Assembly (NCBI GenBank): GCA_035763125.1
Contig: DASUBU010000076.1
Span: 1 to 32,876 of the forward strand
Source of the DNA: SMAG-U1939 sp035763125
Lineage (GTDB): Bacteria > Chloroflexota > Ktedonobacteria > Ktedonobacterales > JADMIN01
Reading direction: 5' to 3'
Length of the DNA: 32,876 bases
Shown here: positions 1-8,823 of the stretch, piece by piece
Numbering within the stretch: the stretch's first letter is position 1
How the letters are laid out: every line of letters starts with the position of its first letter
Translations under genes and position numbers: made by a program
Notes under the pieces: model-generated
The model's database searches: none
Told to the model about the DNA's origin: nothing
What the model saw: only the letters and a program-made list of their open reading frames with translations

Positions 1-10
1 GGATACGACT

Positions 11-655
11 GTGCCAGATTTGCAGACTCTTGGACGCGCGGCGCAGGAGCATCTTGCCGCGAAGCATGCCGCGCGTGAGCGTGCGCTGCCCAAGTCGCGC
101 TCAGCGATCCGCCTCTGCGCCAACTCGATCCGCGCCGCCCATCGCGACGAATTCGACACGACAGCGCAACTGCTGGCCGAGGCAGGCAAGCTGCTACACG
201 ATATGGCGGCGGACCTGCACGATCATCAGGATATCTTCCACGCCGGCTTTGTGAGCGACGCGCAGAAGGAGTATGCCGAGGCGGCGCTGACCTGCGCGCT
301 GATCAAGCGCGAGCCGCTGCCCGCCCCGGGCGATCTCGGCGTGGAGTGGGCGCCGTATCTCAATGGACTGGGCGAGGCCATCGGCGAGCTACGGCGCTAC
401 ATCCTCGACCGCATGCGGCTGGGCAAGCTCGAGGTCTGCGAGGCGCTGCTGGCCGACATGGACGAGATCTTCTCGATCCTGATCACGTTGGATTATCCCG
501 ACGCGATCACCGGCAACCTGCGCCGCACCACCGACTCCGCGCGTGGCATCCTGGAGAAGACGCGCGGCGACTTCACCGTGGGCCTCACACAGGCCCGCCT
601 CAACGAGGCGCTGGAGCGCATGCAGGGGCGGCTGGACCGGCTCACCGACTTCTGA
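11..655 (+). CDS. Translin-family protein
   Basis: The 214-residue all-helical product resembles the translin family, whose eukaryotic members bind single-stranded DNA/RNA and, with TRAX, form the C3PO ribonuclease. The N-terminal third has the typical basic helix ending in SIRAAHRDE, followed by a long helix (LLAEAGKLLHDMAADL), a DAQKEYAEA segment and the conserved LGEAIGELRRYILDRMRLG helix. The length is close to the family norm of about 220-230 residues. Family membership comes from the sequence; nucleic-acid binding in this bacterium is inferred. The start is a GTG only 10 bases from the window edge, so the ribosome site cannot be judged properly and an upstream start is possible. The next gene is 279 bases downstream with its own promoter-like site, so this gene is probably not in its operon. 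Confidence 0.78.
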   Translation: MPDLQTLGRAAQEHLAAKHAARERALPKSRSAIRLCANSIRAAHRDEFDTTAQLLAEAGKLLHDMAADLHDHQDIFHAGFVSDAQKEYAEAALTCALIKREPLPAPGDLGVEWAPYLNGLGEAIGELRRYILDRMRLGKLEVCEALLADMDEIFSILITLDYPDAITGNLRRTTDSARGILEKTRGDFTVGLTQARLNEALERMQGRLDRLTDF

Positions 656-831
656 GCCGCCTGGCTGGCAGCCATGGTAGGACCAGGAGCCAGCGCACAA
701 TCATGCAATGATCTCTCTGCGCCCGCCGTCCACGGCGGCTGTCTCGGCCGTTCAGGCGCGCATGCACGCACGCGCCGGAGCAACGCCGCGACCGACGACC
801 AATGCGAGAGCCCAGCGCAAGCGGCAATGGG

Positions 832-860
832 GTGACAAGTAAGCGTATGCGTGGGATAAT
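832..860 (+). promoter_or_regulatory. Candidate sigma-70 promoter for the UbiA-like gene
   Basis: A GTGACA box at 832-837 and a GATAAT box at 855-860 are separated by 17 bases, the ideal sigma-70 spacing. They lie 75 bases before the ATG of the prenyltransferase gene. The rest of the 279-base gap (656-934) shows nothing else I can name. Confidence 0.5.
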
Positions 861-934
861 AGGACGTTAGGATGATGGGGTGAGGGTGAGCGCGCCGGCG
901 ACGTGGACGGCGCGCGACAGGCGGAGGGCGCGGC

Positions 935-1999
935 ATGGACCAAATTGCCCCCTCGGCGGGCGGAGTTGTGCCAAAGGGCAGCTACGGGCTGATGAGCCGG
1001 AGACGCCGCAGTCGGAGTGGCACCTCGGCGCGTATGGTAAGCATGGCGATCGCGCAGCCGCAGAGCATTGTCACACACCTGCCGGCCTCGCCAATCAGCT
1101 ACCTACACGCAATACGTCTGACCACCGTGTGGCTAGGGCTGGCGCCAGCAGTGGCAGGGCTGGCGCTGCTTTGGGCGCAAGGCTCGCCGGTTGAGCCGGT
1201 GTCGGCCCTCTCGGTGCTGGCGGCGGTGACGCTGGGGCTGCTGGGCGCCAACGTGCTGGATGAACAACGCGAACAGGAGCGGGACGCCAACGGTACACTC
1301 CTGCCGCTCGCCAGCCAGCCGGAGGTGATGCCGCCCGCGGCGGTATCTCGGCCGTCAGGACCACTCTTGTTGGGCCTGGCGGCGCTGGCGGGGCTGCCGG
1401 CGGCGCTCGCGGGCGGGACAGCCGTTCTCACGCTGGGCGCCGTGAGTCTGCTCGCGGCCTTCTTCTACTCCGCGACGAGTCAGCCATGGAAACGCTTGCC
1501 CGGCAGCGAGCTGGTGGTGGCGGCGGCGCTGGGGCCGGGGGTGATGGCCGCCACGATAGCGGGGCAGGGCCTCCGGCTTGGCCCTGCTGAGCTGCTGCTG
1601 GGCGTGGCGCTGGGGCTGCTGGCGCTTGCTGTGGCCGAGGCCGCCCACCTGCGCGATGCCCCGCTGCATGCGGCGAGCGGCCGGCGGACGCTGGTGACGA
1701 TGCTGGGGTGGTCACGCGGCAGGCTGCTCGCCGCCGTGCCGTTGTTCGGCGCCTTCGCGGTCGCACTGGGAGTGGTGGCGGCCGGCCCAGGTGCGGCGGA
1801 GGGCGCGGCGCTCTCGCTGCTCGCATTGCCCGCGGGGCTTGCCGCGCTGATCGGCGGGCTGCGAGCCAGCACCAGCAGCGCGCGGCACGTAGCCTATCAT
1901 TCCATGCTGCGGGCGCACGCGCTCTTCGCGCTCTCGTTGGTGGCGGGCATCGTGCTTGTAGGGATCTTGCTGCGGATCGCGCCGTATCTCGTGCCGTGA
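935..1999 (+). CDS. UbiA-family membrane prenyltransferase (MenA-like), degenerate motif
   Basis: This 354-residue protein is rich in membrane helices and matches the UbiA superfamily, which transfers prenyl chains to quinone, haem or lipid acceptors. The first aspartate-rich motif is represented by GANVLDEQREQERD (about residues 104-117). The second region, AEAAHLRDAPLHAASGRRTL (233-252), aligns with the family pattern NNxxDxxxDxxxGKxTL, but the second aspartate is His245. The start is the ATG at 935, preceded by GGAGGG seven bases upstream. It leaves a basic extension of about 50 residues before the first helix; an internal Met at 34 or 37 is an alternative. It ends seven bases before the convergent chemosensory operon, with no terminator between. 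The substrate cannot be told from sequence, and the altered metal-binding residue makes activity uncertain. Confidence 0.75.
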   Translation: MDQIAPSAGGVVPKGSYGLMSRRRRSRSGTSARMVSMAIAQPQSIVTHLPASPISYLHAIRLTTVWLGLAPAVAGLALLWAQGSPVEPVSALSVLAAVTLGLLGANVLDEQREQERDANGTLLPLASQPEVMPPAAVSRPSGPLLLGLAALAGLPAALAGGTAVLTLGAVSLLAAFFYSATSQPWKRLPGSELVVAAALGPGVMAATIAGQGLRLGPAELLLGVALGLLALAVAEAAHLRDAPLHAASGRRTLVTMLGWSRGRLLAAVPLFGAFAVALGVVAAGPGAAEGAALSLLALPAGLAALIGGLRASTSSARHVAYHSMLRAHALFALSLVAGIVLVGILLRIAPYLVP

Positions 2000-2006
2000 G
2001 ACCAGA

Positions 2007-2252
2007 TCAACCCATCTTGGCCCGCGGCGAGGGGCCTAGCGCGCGCAGCCGTCGCTCGAGATCATCGAGCTGGTTGCCCAGATGGCGCGCATGCTCGCGC
2101 TCGCGCGGCGTCGGACTGGGCACCCGTTCGAGGCCGGCCAGCTCGTCGGCAACGCGCGCGATGGTTTCGCGCAGCAGGCTGGCATGAATGTCCCAGCGCA
2201 GAACATCCCGCTCACGCCCCATATGCACGGCGGACACTCCCTCCTCGCTCAC
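2007..2252 (-). CDS. Small protein of unknown function, last gene of chemosensory operon
   Basis: An 81-residue, charged, largely helical protein that I do not recognise. It begins with a GTG eight bases after the cheA stop codon, so it is almost certainly co-transcribed and perhaps translationally coupled with cheA. The C-terminal half (ARVADELAGLER to LDDLERRLRALG) has heptad-like leucines that suggest a short coiled coil. A methionine at residue 11 is an alternative start. A role in the chemosensory pathway is inferred from position only. Confidence 0.6.
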   Translation of the reverse strand: MSEEGVSAVHMGRERDVLRWDIHASLLRETIARVADELAGLERVPSPTPREREHARHLGNQLDDLERRLRALGPSPRAKMG

Positions 2253-2260
2253 GCGGATGA

Positions 2261-5200
2261 TCAGGCGCGACGGGCCTGGATGAGCGTGGCGATTGTGTTG
2301 AGCAGCTCCTCATCCTGATACGGCTTGACGACATAGGCATCGGCGCCAAGCTGGATCGCGCGTTGCTGGTGTTTGGTAGCGGCGCGCGAGGTCAGCACGA
2401 TCAGTGGCAGCGCGCGATACTGCTCCTGGCTGCGCACGGTAGCGAGCAGCTCGTAGCCATCCATGCGGGGCATCTCGATGTCGAGCAGCACAGCCGCGGG
2501 CATCTGGCGGGCGATGACGTCGAGCGCCTCCACGCCATCACGCGCGGTCTGGACCTCCCAGCCGTGGGCCTTGAGCATGCTGCTGACAACCCGGCGCACG
2601 CTGGGGCTATCGTCCACCACCAGCAGATAGCCGGCGGTGGCTGGCGAGAACGACTGCGAGAATGGGGAGCCGGTGGCGCGTGGTGCGACGACGAAATCGC
2701 GCCGTGCGGCGGAGCTTGCCCCGCCCGGAACAGAATAGCTGCCGCTCCAGCCGTCCATGGGTGTGGGCGGTGCGAAGGGAGTGGCGCCAAGCTGAGGCTG
2801 CGAGGAGGAGGCCGCGCTGCGAACGCCGGGCGGTGGCAGCATCACCGTGTCATGCACAGGCTGCGCCAGCAGCTCGAGCAGCTCCAGGATCAGCACCACT
2901 TGCCCGTTGCCTAGCACAGCGGCCCCCGCAACGCCTGGCACATCCCGCAGATGCGGCCCGAGCGGCTTCGAGACGACCTCCTGCTGCGCGACGATGGCGT
3001 CCACCAGCAACGCGACCCGCCGCTTGCCCGCGTTGACCAGCAGCACGGAGGACCGCTCGTCCACTGGGCCAGGCGGCAGGCGCAGATAGCTGGCCAGATG
3101 TGCCAGCGGATACCGCTCGCCGCGTACCTCGATGGCGGGGGTGGGGCCTTCGTCGCTGCGCTCGTAGTAGTCCAGCCGGCCGATCTGGTCAACTACCGCC
3201 ATCGGAATCGCCAGCGTCTGCGAGCCGACCCGCACCAGCACGGCGCGCGCAATCTGCAGGCTGATGGGGAACTTCATGGTGAACGTGGTGCCCTGGCCGA
3301 CGACGGAGTCCACCTCGATGATGCCTTTCAGCCGCGTGACCACGTCGCGCACCACGTCCAGCCCGACGCCCCGTCCGCTTTCTTCCGTGACTGTCGTGGC
3401 GGTTGATAGGCCCGGCCTGAAGATCAAATTGATCGCGTCACGGTCGGAGAGCTGCGTGTACGAGTCAATCCAGCCGCGGGCCACGGCGGTCGCGCGGATC
3501 TTGTCGGGATCAATGCCGGTGCCGTCGTCACGCACCGCGATCACCACCTGGTTGCCCTCATAGGAAGCGGAGATGGTAATTGTGCCGGCGCGCGGCTTGC
3601 CCTGGCGCTCGCGCTCGTCGGGCCGCTCAATGGCGTGGCTGGCAGCGTTGCGTACGATGTGCAGCAGCGGTCCGGCGACCTCCTCGGCGACCTTGCGGTC
3701 CACCTCGGTGTCGGTGCCTTCGGAGAAGAACTCGATCTCCTTGCCTTCACGCAGGCCAGTGGCCCGCGCGGAACGGTAGAGCCGTGGGACGAGTGTCTGC
3801 AAGGGGACCAGGCGTGCCTTGAGCAGGCGATCCTGGAAGTCGGAGGTGAGACGGTTCTCGCGCAAGAACGAGGTCTGCGTCTCGCGCACCAGCGTCTCCA
3901 TCTCGTGGCTGAGGCCGACCGCGTCGGCGACTGCCTCCGAGAGGCCACGTGAGAGCCGGTGGAACTCGGTATAGCGGTCGAGCTCCAGTTCGTCGAACTC
4001 CGCGGCGTGTGGGGCCTCGCCAGGATGCCGCCCGCCGTTGAGCGGCGACAGCGGCCGATTGCCCCAGGGCACGCCCGGCGCCTGCCCGCGTCCGCCCGCC
4101 AACCCGTTCGCTCCGCGCCCAGCCGGCAGGGTGGCCGCCTCGAAGCGTGTCTCGAGCTGGGAGCCCACCTCGCGCAGGCGCTCGCTGACCACCACGGTGT
4201 CGCTCACCATGCGGCCCAGGCGCTCGATGCGCTCCTCCAGGCTCGAACGGCTCACCAGCAGCTCACCGAAGAGATTGACGAGGTCGTCGAGCTTGCTGAG
4301 CTGAAGACGCACGCTGAGATCGCCGGTGCTGGGGGCCGGCGCCTCTTCGGCGTCGTCGCCAGCATCAATGGTGATGGCTTCGCGTGGAGCCAGCAGGGCC
4401 GCTGCTGGCGAAGCTCCGCCTGTCAGGCGGGCATAGCCTGCCAGCAATCCGGCCATGGATGGCGGCTGAGTGCTGGGGTCGGCCTGGCTTGATGTGAGCT
4501 GATCGAGCGTCTCAGCGGTATCGAGCAGCACGCCAAGCGCATCGGCGGAGAGGCTGCCGCTGCCCTCGATCAGCCGATCGAGCAGGTCCTCGGAGGCATG
4601 GGCAAGCTGCTGGATAACGCTGAAGCCCATCATGCCGGCCGCACCCTTGAGGGTATGCATCGCGCGGCGCACCGATTGCAGCGCGCCGCTGTCGGCGGGA
4701 TTCGCCTCCAACTGCGCCAGGCCAGTCGTGATGCTTTGCAGGTGCTCTTGGGCTTCATCGCGGAAGACCTCGACCGCCTCGGGCGACATGTCGCTTGTCA
4801 CGCGCTGCGGCTTGGGTGCGCGCTCCGCGCTCGACGGCATGATCGGCAGCACCGAGCCTGCTTCACGGCTCGCTGCGACTACGCCGGAGCTCCGCTGGAA
4901 CTGAGTGAGGATTTCGCGCCGCACCTGAATCTGGAGCTCCTGGCGCAGGCGGTTCTCTTCGTCGCGGCGCACCTCCGCGGCAACCTCACTCCGCACTTCG
5001 TCTTCCAGCTCGCGGCGCAACTGCTCGCGGACGTCGCGCTCTAGCTCGGCGCGCTGCGCAGGCGAGAGCGCGCGCGGCGCGGCAGGCGGCGCCGGTGGGG
5101 CGGTCGGGGCGGTCGGGGCGGGCGCAGATGCGGGCGGCGCCCAGGTGACCTGGGCGACGGTGGCGCTAAAGCCGTTGACAGGAGGGTTGCCACTGGCAGC

Positions 5201-6697
5201 CAGGCCGCGATAGATCGCACCAACGCTCTCGACAGCCGAGCGCAGCTCGCGCAGCCCCTCTGCCAGCCCCTCCTGCTTGACGGTCACGCCGCGGCCAGTG
5301 TTGTTGAGCAGCGTCACCAGCGATTTAAGGCGTGTGGTGAGGACCCAGACCACCGACAGCGGCAGGTAACGGCGCACCGACTCGGGACTGCCGCGCAGGT
5401 CCAGTCCCATCTGGCGGCCGGTCCAGTCTTCCAGGCGATCTAGCGCGTCGCGCGAGCCATCCAGGAAGCCGCGCAGCTCGCCGCGCTCGTCTTCCATGGC
5501 CTGTGCTGCCTGGCGCATGGCGACCGCACTATCCGCCAGCGAGGCGATCTGACGGTCGAGCGCCTCGACGTCGGTGCGCAACTCCTCCAGCGCCACCGGC
5601 CGTGGGCCACCTGTCTGGCGTGCAGCCAGCGGTGTAGATGACGCGGACGGCACGGACCGCGCTGGCGGTGTTGGAGGCGCCGCCGGCGGTAAGATTGGCA
5701 CCTGATTGGTAGTGGCCTGCGAGATGTCGCCACGCGCGCTGGGCATCGAGAGTGCGGGCGGCTGGGTCGGGCCGAATGGGCCTGATGCCGGCGACCGGGG
5801 GGGCGCGGGCGTAGGCATAGGCATGCGCGGCTGCGGACCAGTCGGCCATGCAGAGCCGTCTTGCTCGGCGGCGTTGACCTTGAAGGCCTGGATCATCTCA
5901 TCGAATGTCGGCTCGGTGCCTGCACTGGAAGCCCCGAAGGGATCGCGGCTCGGTGCGCCAGCCTGCGAGCGCGCGAAGGGATCATGCGCAGAGCTTTCGG
6001 CTCCCGGCGGCACGACAGCAGGTCCGCGGCCGGTGGGCAGGTTCGAGACCGACGCAGCCCATGGGTCGGTGCCAAGCGCTGGTGTGTTGGCCAGGCCGGC
6101 GGGCGGCGATGCGGAACCGGGAGTGGGGGGAGCGGTCTGGGCAGTGGGTTGCGCAAAGGCGGCCAGCCAATCGGGCAGCGGGGCGCCTGTCGTCGCCGTC
6201 GGCATGTAGGGCGCGCCGGATCCCGGCGCCGATGCCGAGAGCCCGGCCCCTGGCTGCGAGCCAGAGCCCGGCGCCGCTGCCGCCGTTCCCGCGCTACCCA
6301 GAGCGCCGGAGCCGCGTGAGGCGGCGCGATCCGCTTCGTCTTCGGCGACGATGACAGCAGGGTCGGCTCCAGTACGGATCTGGTCGGCGAGCCGGCCAAG
6401 CCGGGCGCACGAGCGCCGCAGCAGCGCGACGCTGGGCGCATCAAGTCCCGCCTGGCGATCCACCGCGTCGCCGAGCACGTCCTCCATGCCCTGCGCAACG
6501 CGCGAGAGGCCGCCAAAATCCATCATCGCGGCAGAGCCAGCGATGGTGTGCGTGCGCCGGTAGGTCTCCTCGATGAGCTGCATCTCGCCAGGATTCTGCT
6601 GGAGGCGGTCGAGGTTCGCCTCGATCTCCGGCAGATAGCTGCTGACCTCTTCGACGAAGCTATCGAGAATCGCAGACTTATCGAAGGAATCCGACAT
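2261..6697 (-). CDS. cheA: Hybrid CheA histidine kinase (two HPt, kinase, CheW, receiver)
   Basis: This is the central kinase of a chemosensory pathway, 1478 residues long. Domains in order: an N-terminal HPt with phospho-His about 50 (YRRTHTIAGSAAMM); a Pro/Ala/Gly-rich linker of about 250 residues; a helical region and charged coil (about 530-620); a second HPt with His about 681 (RRAMHTLKGAAGMMGF); the dimerisation helices (about 790-830); an HATPase domain with N box HIVRNAASHAIE (about 1012), DDGTGID and GRGVGLDVV; a CheW-like domain (about 1143-1265); and a C-terminal receiver (VVDDSPSVRR, phospho-Asp in LLDIEMPRMDG about 1405, KPYQDEE). Multiple HPt domains plus a fused receiver are typical of ChpA/PilL and cyanobacterial pilus kinases. 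I chose the ATG at 6697 (MSDSFDK); a GTG four codons upstream is possible but neither has a strong ribosome site. It lies 94 bases after the receptor gene. Confidence 0.95.
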   Translation of the reverse strand: MSDSFDKSAILDSFVEEVSSYLPEIEANLDRLQQNPGEMQLIEETYRRTHTIAGSAAMMDFGGLSRVAQGMEDVLGDAVDRQAGLDAPSVALLRRSCARLGRLADQIRTGADPAVIVAEDEADRAASRGSGALGSAGTAAAAPGSGSQPGAGLSASAPGSGAPYMPTATTGAPLPDWLAAFAQPTAQTAPPTPGSASPPAGLANTPALGTDPWAASVSNLPTGRGPAVVPPGAESSAHDPFARSQAGAPSRDPFGASSAGTEPTFDEMIQAFKVNAAEQDGSAWPTGPQPRMPMPTPAPPRSPASGPFGPTQPPALSMPSARGDISQATTNQVPILPPAAPPTPPARSVPSASSTPLAARQTGGPRPVALEELRTDVEALDRQIASLADSAVAMRQAAQAMEDERGELRGFLDGSRDALDRLEDWTGRQMGLDLRGSPESVRRYLPLSVVWVLTTRLKSLVTLLNNTGRGVTVKQEGLAEGLRELRSAVESVGAIYRGLAASGNPPVNGFSATVAQVTWAPPASAPAPTAPTAPPAPPAAPRALSPAQRAELERDVREQLRRELEDEVRSEVAAEVRRDEENRLRQELQIQVRREILTQFQRSSGVVAASREAGSVLPIMPSSAERAPKPQRVTSDMSPEAVEVFRDEAQEHLQSITTGLAQLEANPADSGALQSVRRAMHTLKGAAGMMGFSVIQQLAHASEDLLDRLIEGSGSLSADALGVLLDTAETLDQLTSSQADPSTQPPSMAGLLAGYARLTGGASPAAALLAPREAITIDAGDDAEEAPAPSTGDLSVRLQLSKLDDLVNLFGELLVSRSSLEERIERLGRMVSDTVVVSERLREVGSQLETRFEAATLPAGRGANGLAGGRGQAPGVPWGNRPLSPLNGGRHPGEAPHAAEFDELELDRYTEFHRLSRGLSEAVADAVGLSHEMETLVRETQTSFLRENRLTSDFQDRLLKARLVPLQTLVPRLYRSARATGLREGKEIEFFSEGTDTEVDRKVAEEVAGPLLHIVRNAASHAIERPDERERQGKPRAGTITISASYEGNQVVIAVRDDGTGIDPDKIRATAVARGWIDSYTQLSDRDAINLIFRPGLSTATTVTEESGRGVGLDVVRDVVTRLKGIIEVDSVVGQGTTFTMKFPISLQIARAVLVRVGSQTLAIPMAVVDQIGRLDYYERSDEGPTPAIEVRGERYPLAHLASYLRLPPGPVDERSSVLLVNAGKRRVALLVDAIVAQQEVVSKPLGPHLRDVPGVAGAAVLGNGQVVLILELLELLAQPVHDTVMLPPPGVRSAASSSQPQLGATPFAPPTPMDGWSGSYSVPGGASSAARRDFVVAPRATGSPFSQSFSPATAGYLLVVDDSPSVRRVVSSMLKAHGWEVQTARDGVEALDVIARQMPAAVLLDIEMPRMDGYELLATVRSQEQYRALPLIVLTSRAATKHQQRAIQLGADAYVVKPYQDEELLNTIATLIQARRA

Positions 6698-6791
6698 AGT
6701 ACACCGCACCCATCTGGTGAATCACGCCAGAGCGCCGCCGCGCCGCGCGATGGCCAGCCCCTGCGCATCGGCAAGGACCGGCGGAAGCCTC

Positions 6792-8615
6792 CTAATAGCG
6801 ATCGGGCGAAAAATGCCCGTTGCCGTTTGGTCCCTGACCGAACTGCTCGTTCAGATCTGGCTGAGAGAACGGGTAGCCGCTCTGCTGCTGAGGTTGCTGA
6901 GGCTGCTGTGGAGTTGGATATGCGCCATCCCACCCCTCGAAGCGGCCGAAGCCTTCGAAGCCACCCCCCTCGAATGGGCCACCCATGCCGGGTGCTTCGA
7001 AGGGGTTGCCCAGGACACCGGTCTCGAAGGGATTACCCAGATTGCCCGACTCGATGGCCGCTGAAGCAGCAGCGGGCAGTGCCGGCAGCGCGTCGGCCTC
7101 GGCACCCCAGGTGGGCTCTCCCAGGCTTGGCAGATTCAGTGCCGGCGGATAGCCAGCGCCAGGCTGCGGCAGCAGCGCCGGCCCCTGCCCCTGGCTCTGC
7201 GTCACCTGCTCCGGCAGGCGGAAGGTCGCCACCGAGGCGCGCAGCTGCTCGGCCAGCTCTGCAAGGTAGCTCACAGCGGCCGTCGTATCCTGGGTTGCAG
7301 AGTTGGTCTGGCGCGTGATCTCGGCGATGCGGCCCATCGAAGCCGCCACCGCCTCAGAGGTCTGCGCGCGCTCGTTGGCGGCGCGCGCGATGCTCTCGAT
7401 CATCTTCGCCTGGCGATCCACGGCACCGAAGATGCTGCGCAGCGCCTCGCCGGCCTCGTCGGCCAGCCGCGAGCCGTTGACCACCTCCTGCGTGCTCTCC
7501 TCCATGGCCACCACGGCCTCATAGGTATCCCCCTGGATGCCCTTGACCAGCGTGGCGATTTTCTTCGTCGCCTCCGTCACGCGGTCGGCCAGCATGCGGA
7601 TCTCCTCGGCGACCACTGAGAAGCCGCGGCCGTGTTCGCCCGCCATTGCGGATTGGATGGCGGCGTTGAGGGCGAGCAAGTTCGTCTGCTCGGCGATGTC
7701 TTCGATCAGCCGGACAATCTCGCCGACCTCCTGCGAGCGCTCGCCCAGGCGCTTGATCTTCTTCGAGGTCTCTTGCACGTTCTCACGGATATGCACCATG
7801 CCGTCAATGGTCTGGACGACCGCCTGCTGGCCGCCCTCGGCGTTGTGCAGTGCATCACGAGCGGCTTCGGCGGCGGCCAGCGCGTTGCTGGCGGAAAGCT
7901 GGACGAAATCGGCCAATTGGGCGACCGCGGACGTGGTCTGCGCGATCTGCCCCGCCTGCGCCTCGGAAGCCTGCGACACTTCGGCGGAGCGGTCGAGCAG
8001 ACGGCGTGTCGCGTTGGTGACCTGGAACGTGGTTGCCTGAACACGCCCGACGACCTTGGCCAGCTCTTCGATCATATAGTTGAAGGAGTCGGCCAGCACG
8101 CCCAGCGTGTCCGGCGTCACCTCGGCCTGCACACGCAGATCGCCATCGCCAACCGCGCTTACCTCCTGCAGCAGCTTCTCGATCTGCGCCTGCAGGGTCG
8201 CGGCATCGGCATCGCTACCGGCTGCCGTCCCGGGCGGCGGCGCGCCGTCGAGGACCGCATTGACGGCCGCGGCGAGCACCGCAAACTCGTCGTCACCCTC
8301 GATAGGCGCGCGCAGCGCACGCTCGCCAGTGGTCACGCGCCGGCAGACATCGGCGAGCTCGAGCGCGTGCGACTTGACCATTGCGCGCATACGCAGCCAC
8401 AGGCCTGCCACGATCAATGCGGTGATCACGGCCAGGCCAAACGTGGCGCTCCAAATCAGGGTTTCAGGCGGCAGACCGGCCGACGAGGCGTTCAGTTGTC
8501 GGATCGCCCAGAACCCGAGCGTGAAGATGGCAAACGCCGGCAGCAGGGTAGCCGTGGCCATCAGCCAGTTGAGGCGCCCGCCCAGCGCCCTGCTGGCGCG
8601 AATTTGTGCGTCCAT
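6792..8615 (-). CDS. Methyl-accepting chemotaxis protein without external sensor domain
   Basis: A 607-residue transducer. Two membrane helices (about residues 15-38 and 53-76) are joined by only about 14 residues, so there is no periplasmic ligand domain. HAMP-like segments follow (about 75-130 and 150-200), then the methyl-accepting coiled coil. The conserved hairpin tip reads EDIAEQTNLLALNAAIQSAM, followed by AGEHGRGFSVVAEEIRMLADRV. After about residue 455 comes a low-complexity tail rich in Pro, Gln and Gly with NPFE/GPFE repeats. The gene lies between cheW and cheA in the same operon, so it is the pathway's own receptor, comparable to PilJ in Pil-Chp systems. The signal probably comes through the membrane or a partner protein (inference). 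The start ATG follows GGAGGAGG at a long spacing of about 14 bases. Confidence 0.93.
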   Translation of the reverse strand: MDAQIRASRALGGRLNWLMATATLLPAFAIFTLGFWAIRQLNASSAGLPPETLIWSATFGLAVITALIVAGLWLRMRAMVKSHALELADVCRRVTTGERALRAPIEGDDEFAVLAAAVNAVLDGAPPPGTAAGSDADAATLQAQIEKLLQEVSAVGDGDLRVQAEVTPDTLGVLADSFNYMIEELAKVVGRVQATTFQVTNATRRLLDRSAEVSQASEAQAGQIAQTTSAVAQLADFVQLSASNALAAAEAARDALHNAEGGQQAVVQTIDGMVHIRENVQETSKKIKRLGERSQEVGEIVRLIEDIAEQTNLLALNAAIQSAMAGEHGRGFSVVAEEIRMLADRVTEATKKIATLVKGIQGDTYEAVVAMEESTQEVVNGSRLADEAGEALRSIFGAVDRQAKMIESIARAANERAQTSEAVAASMGRIAEITRQTNSATQDTTAAVSYLAELAEQLRASVATFRLPEQVTQSQGQGPALLPQPGAGYPPALNLPSLGEPTWGAEADALPALPAAASAAIESGNLGNPFETGVLGNPFEAPGMGGPFEGGGFEGFGRFEGWDGAYPTPQQPQQPQQQSGYPFSQPDLNEQFGQGPNGNGHFSPDRY

Positions 8616-8725
8616 ATCTCGAAACGGCCTCCTCCAGCCCGGACCTCGATCTCCGCTCTGTCAGATCGGCATTCCGTCGTCGTGTATGCGCGGGTCGCGC
8701 GACACAGAACTCGCGTGACTCTAGA

Positions 8726-8739
8726 GTACCACGTAGTAC
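8726..8739. promoter_or_regulatory. Imperfect palindrome upstream of the receptor gene
   Basis: GTACCACGTAGTAC is a 14-bp palindrome apart from two central mismatched pairs. It lies in the 208-base gap between cheW and the receptor gene, about 110 bases before the receptor ATG on the minus strand. It could be an operator for an internal promoter. No strong -35/-10 pair accompanies it. Confidence 0.25.
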
Positions 8740-8823
8740 CAGCAGAGCCAGGAAAACTGGGACGGATGGCGGGAATCCGACAGAGGGCGGCGCCGGTGCG
8801 GCTGGATGCAGCGCCGGCACGCC

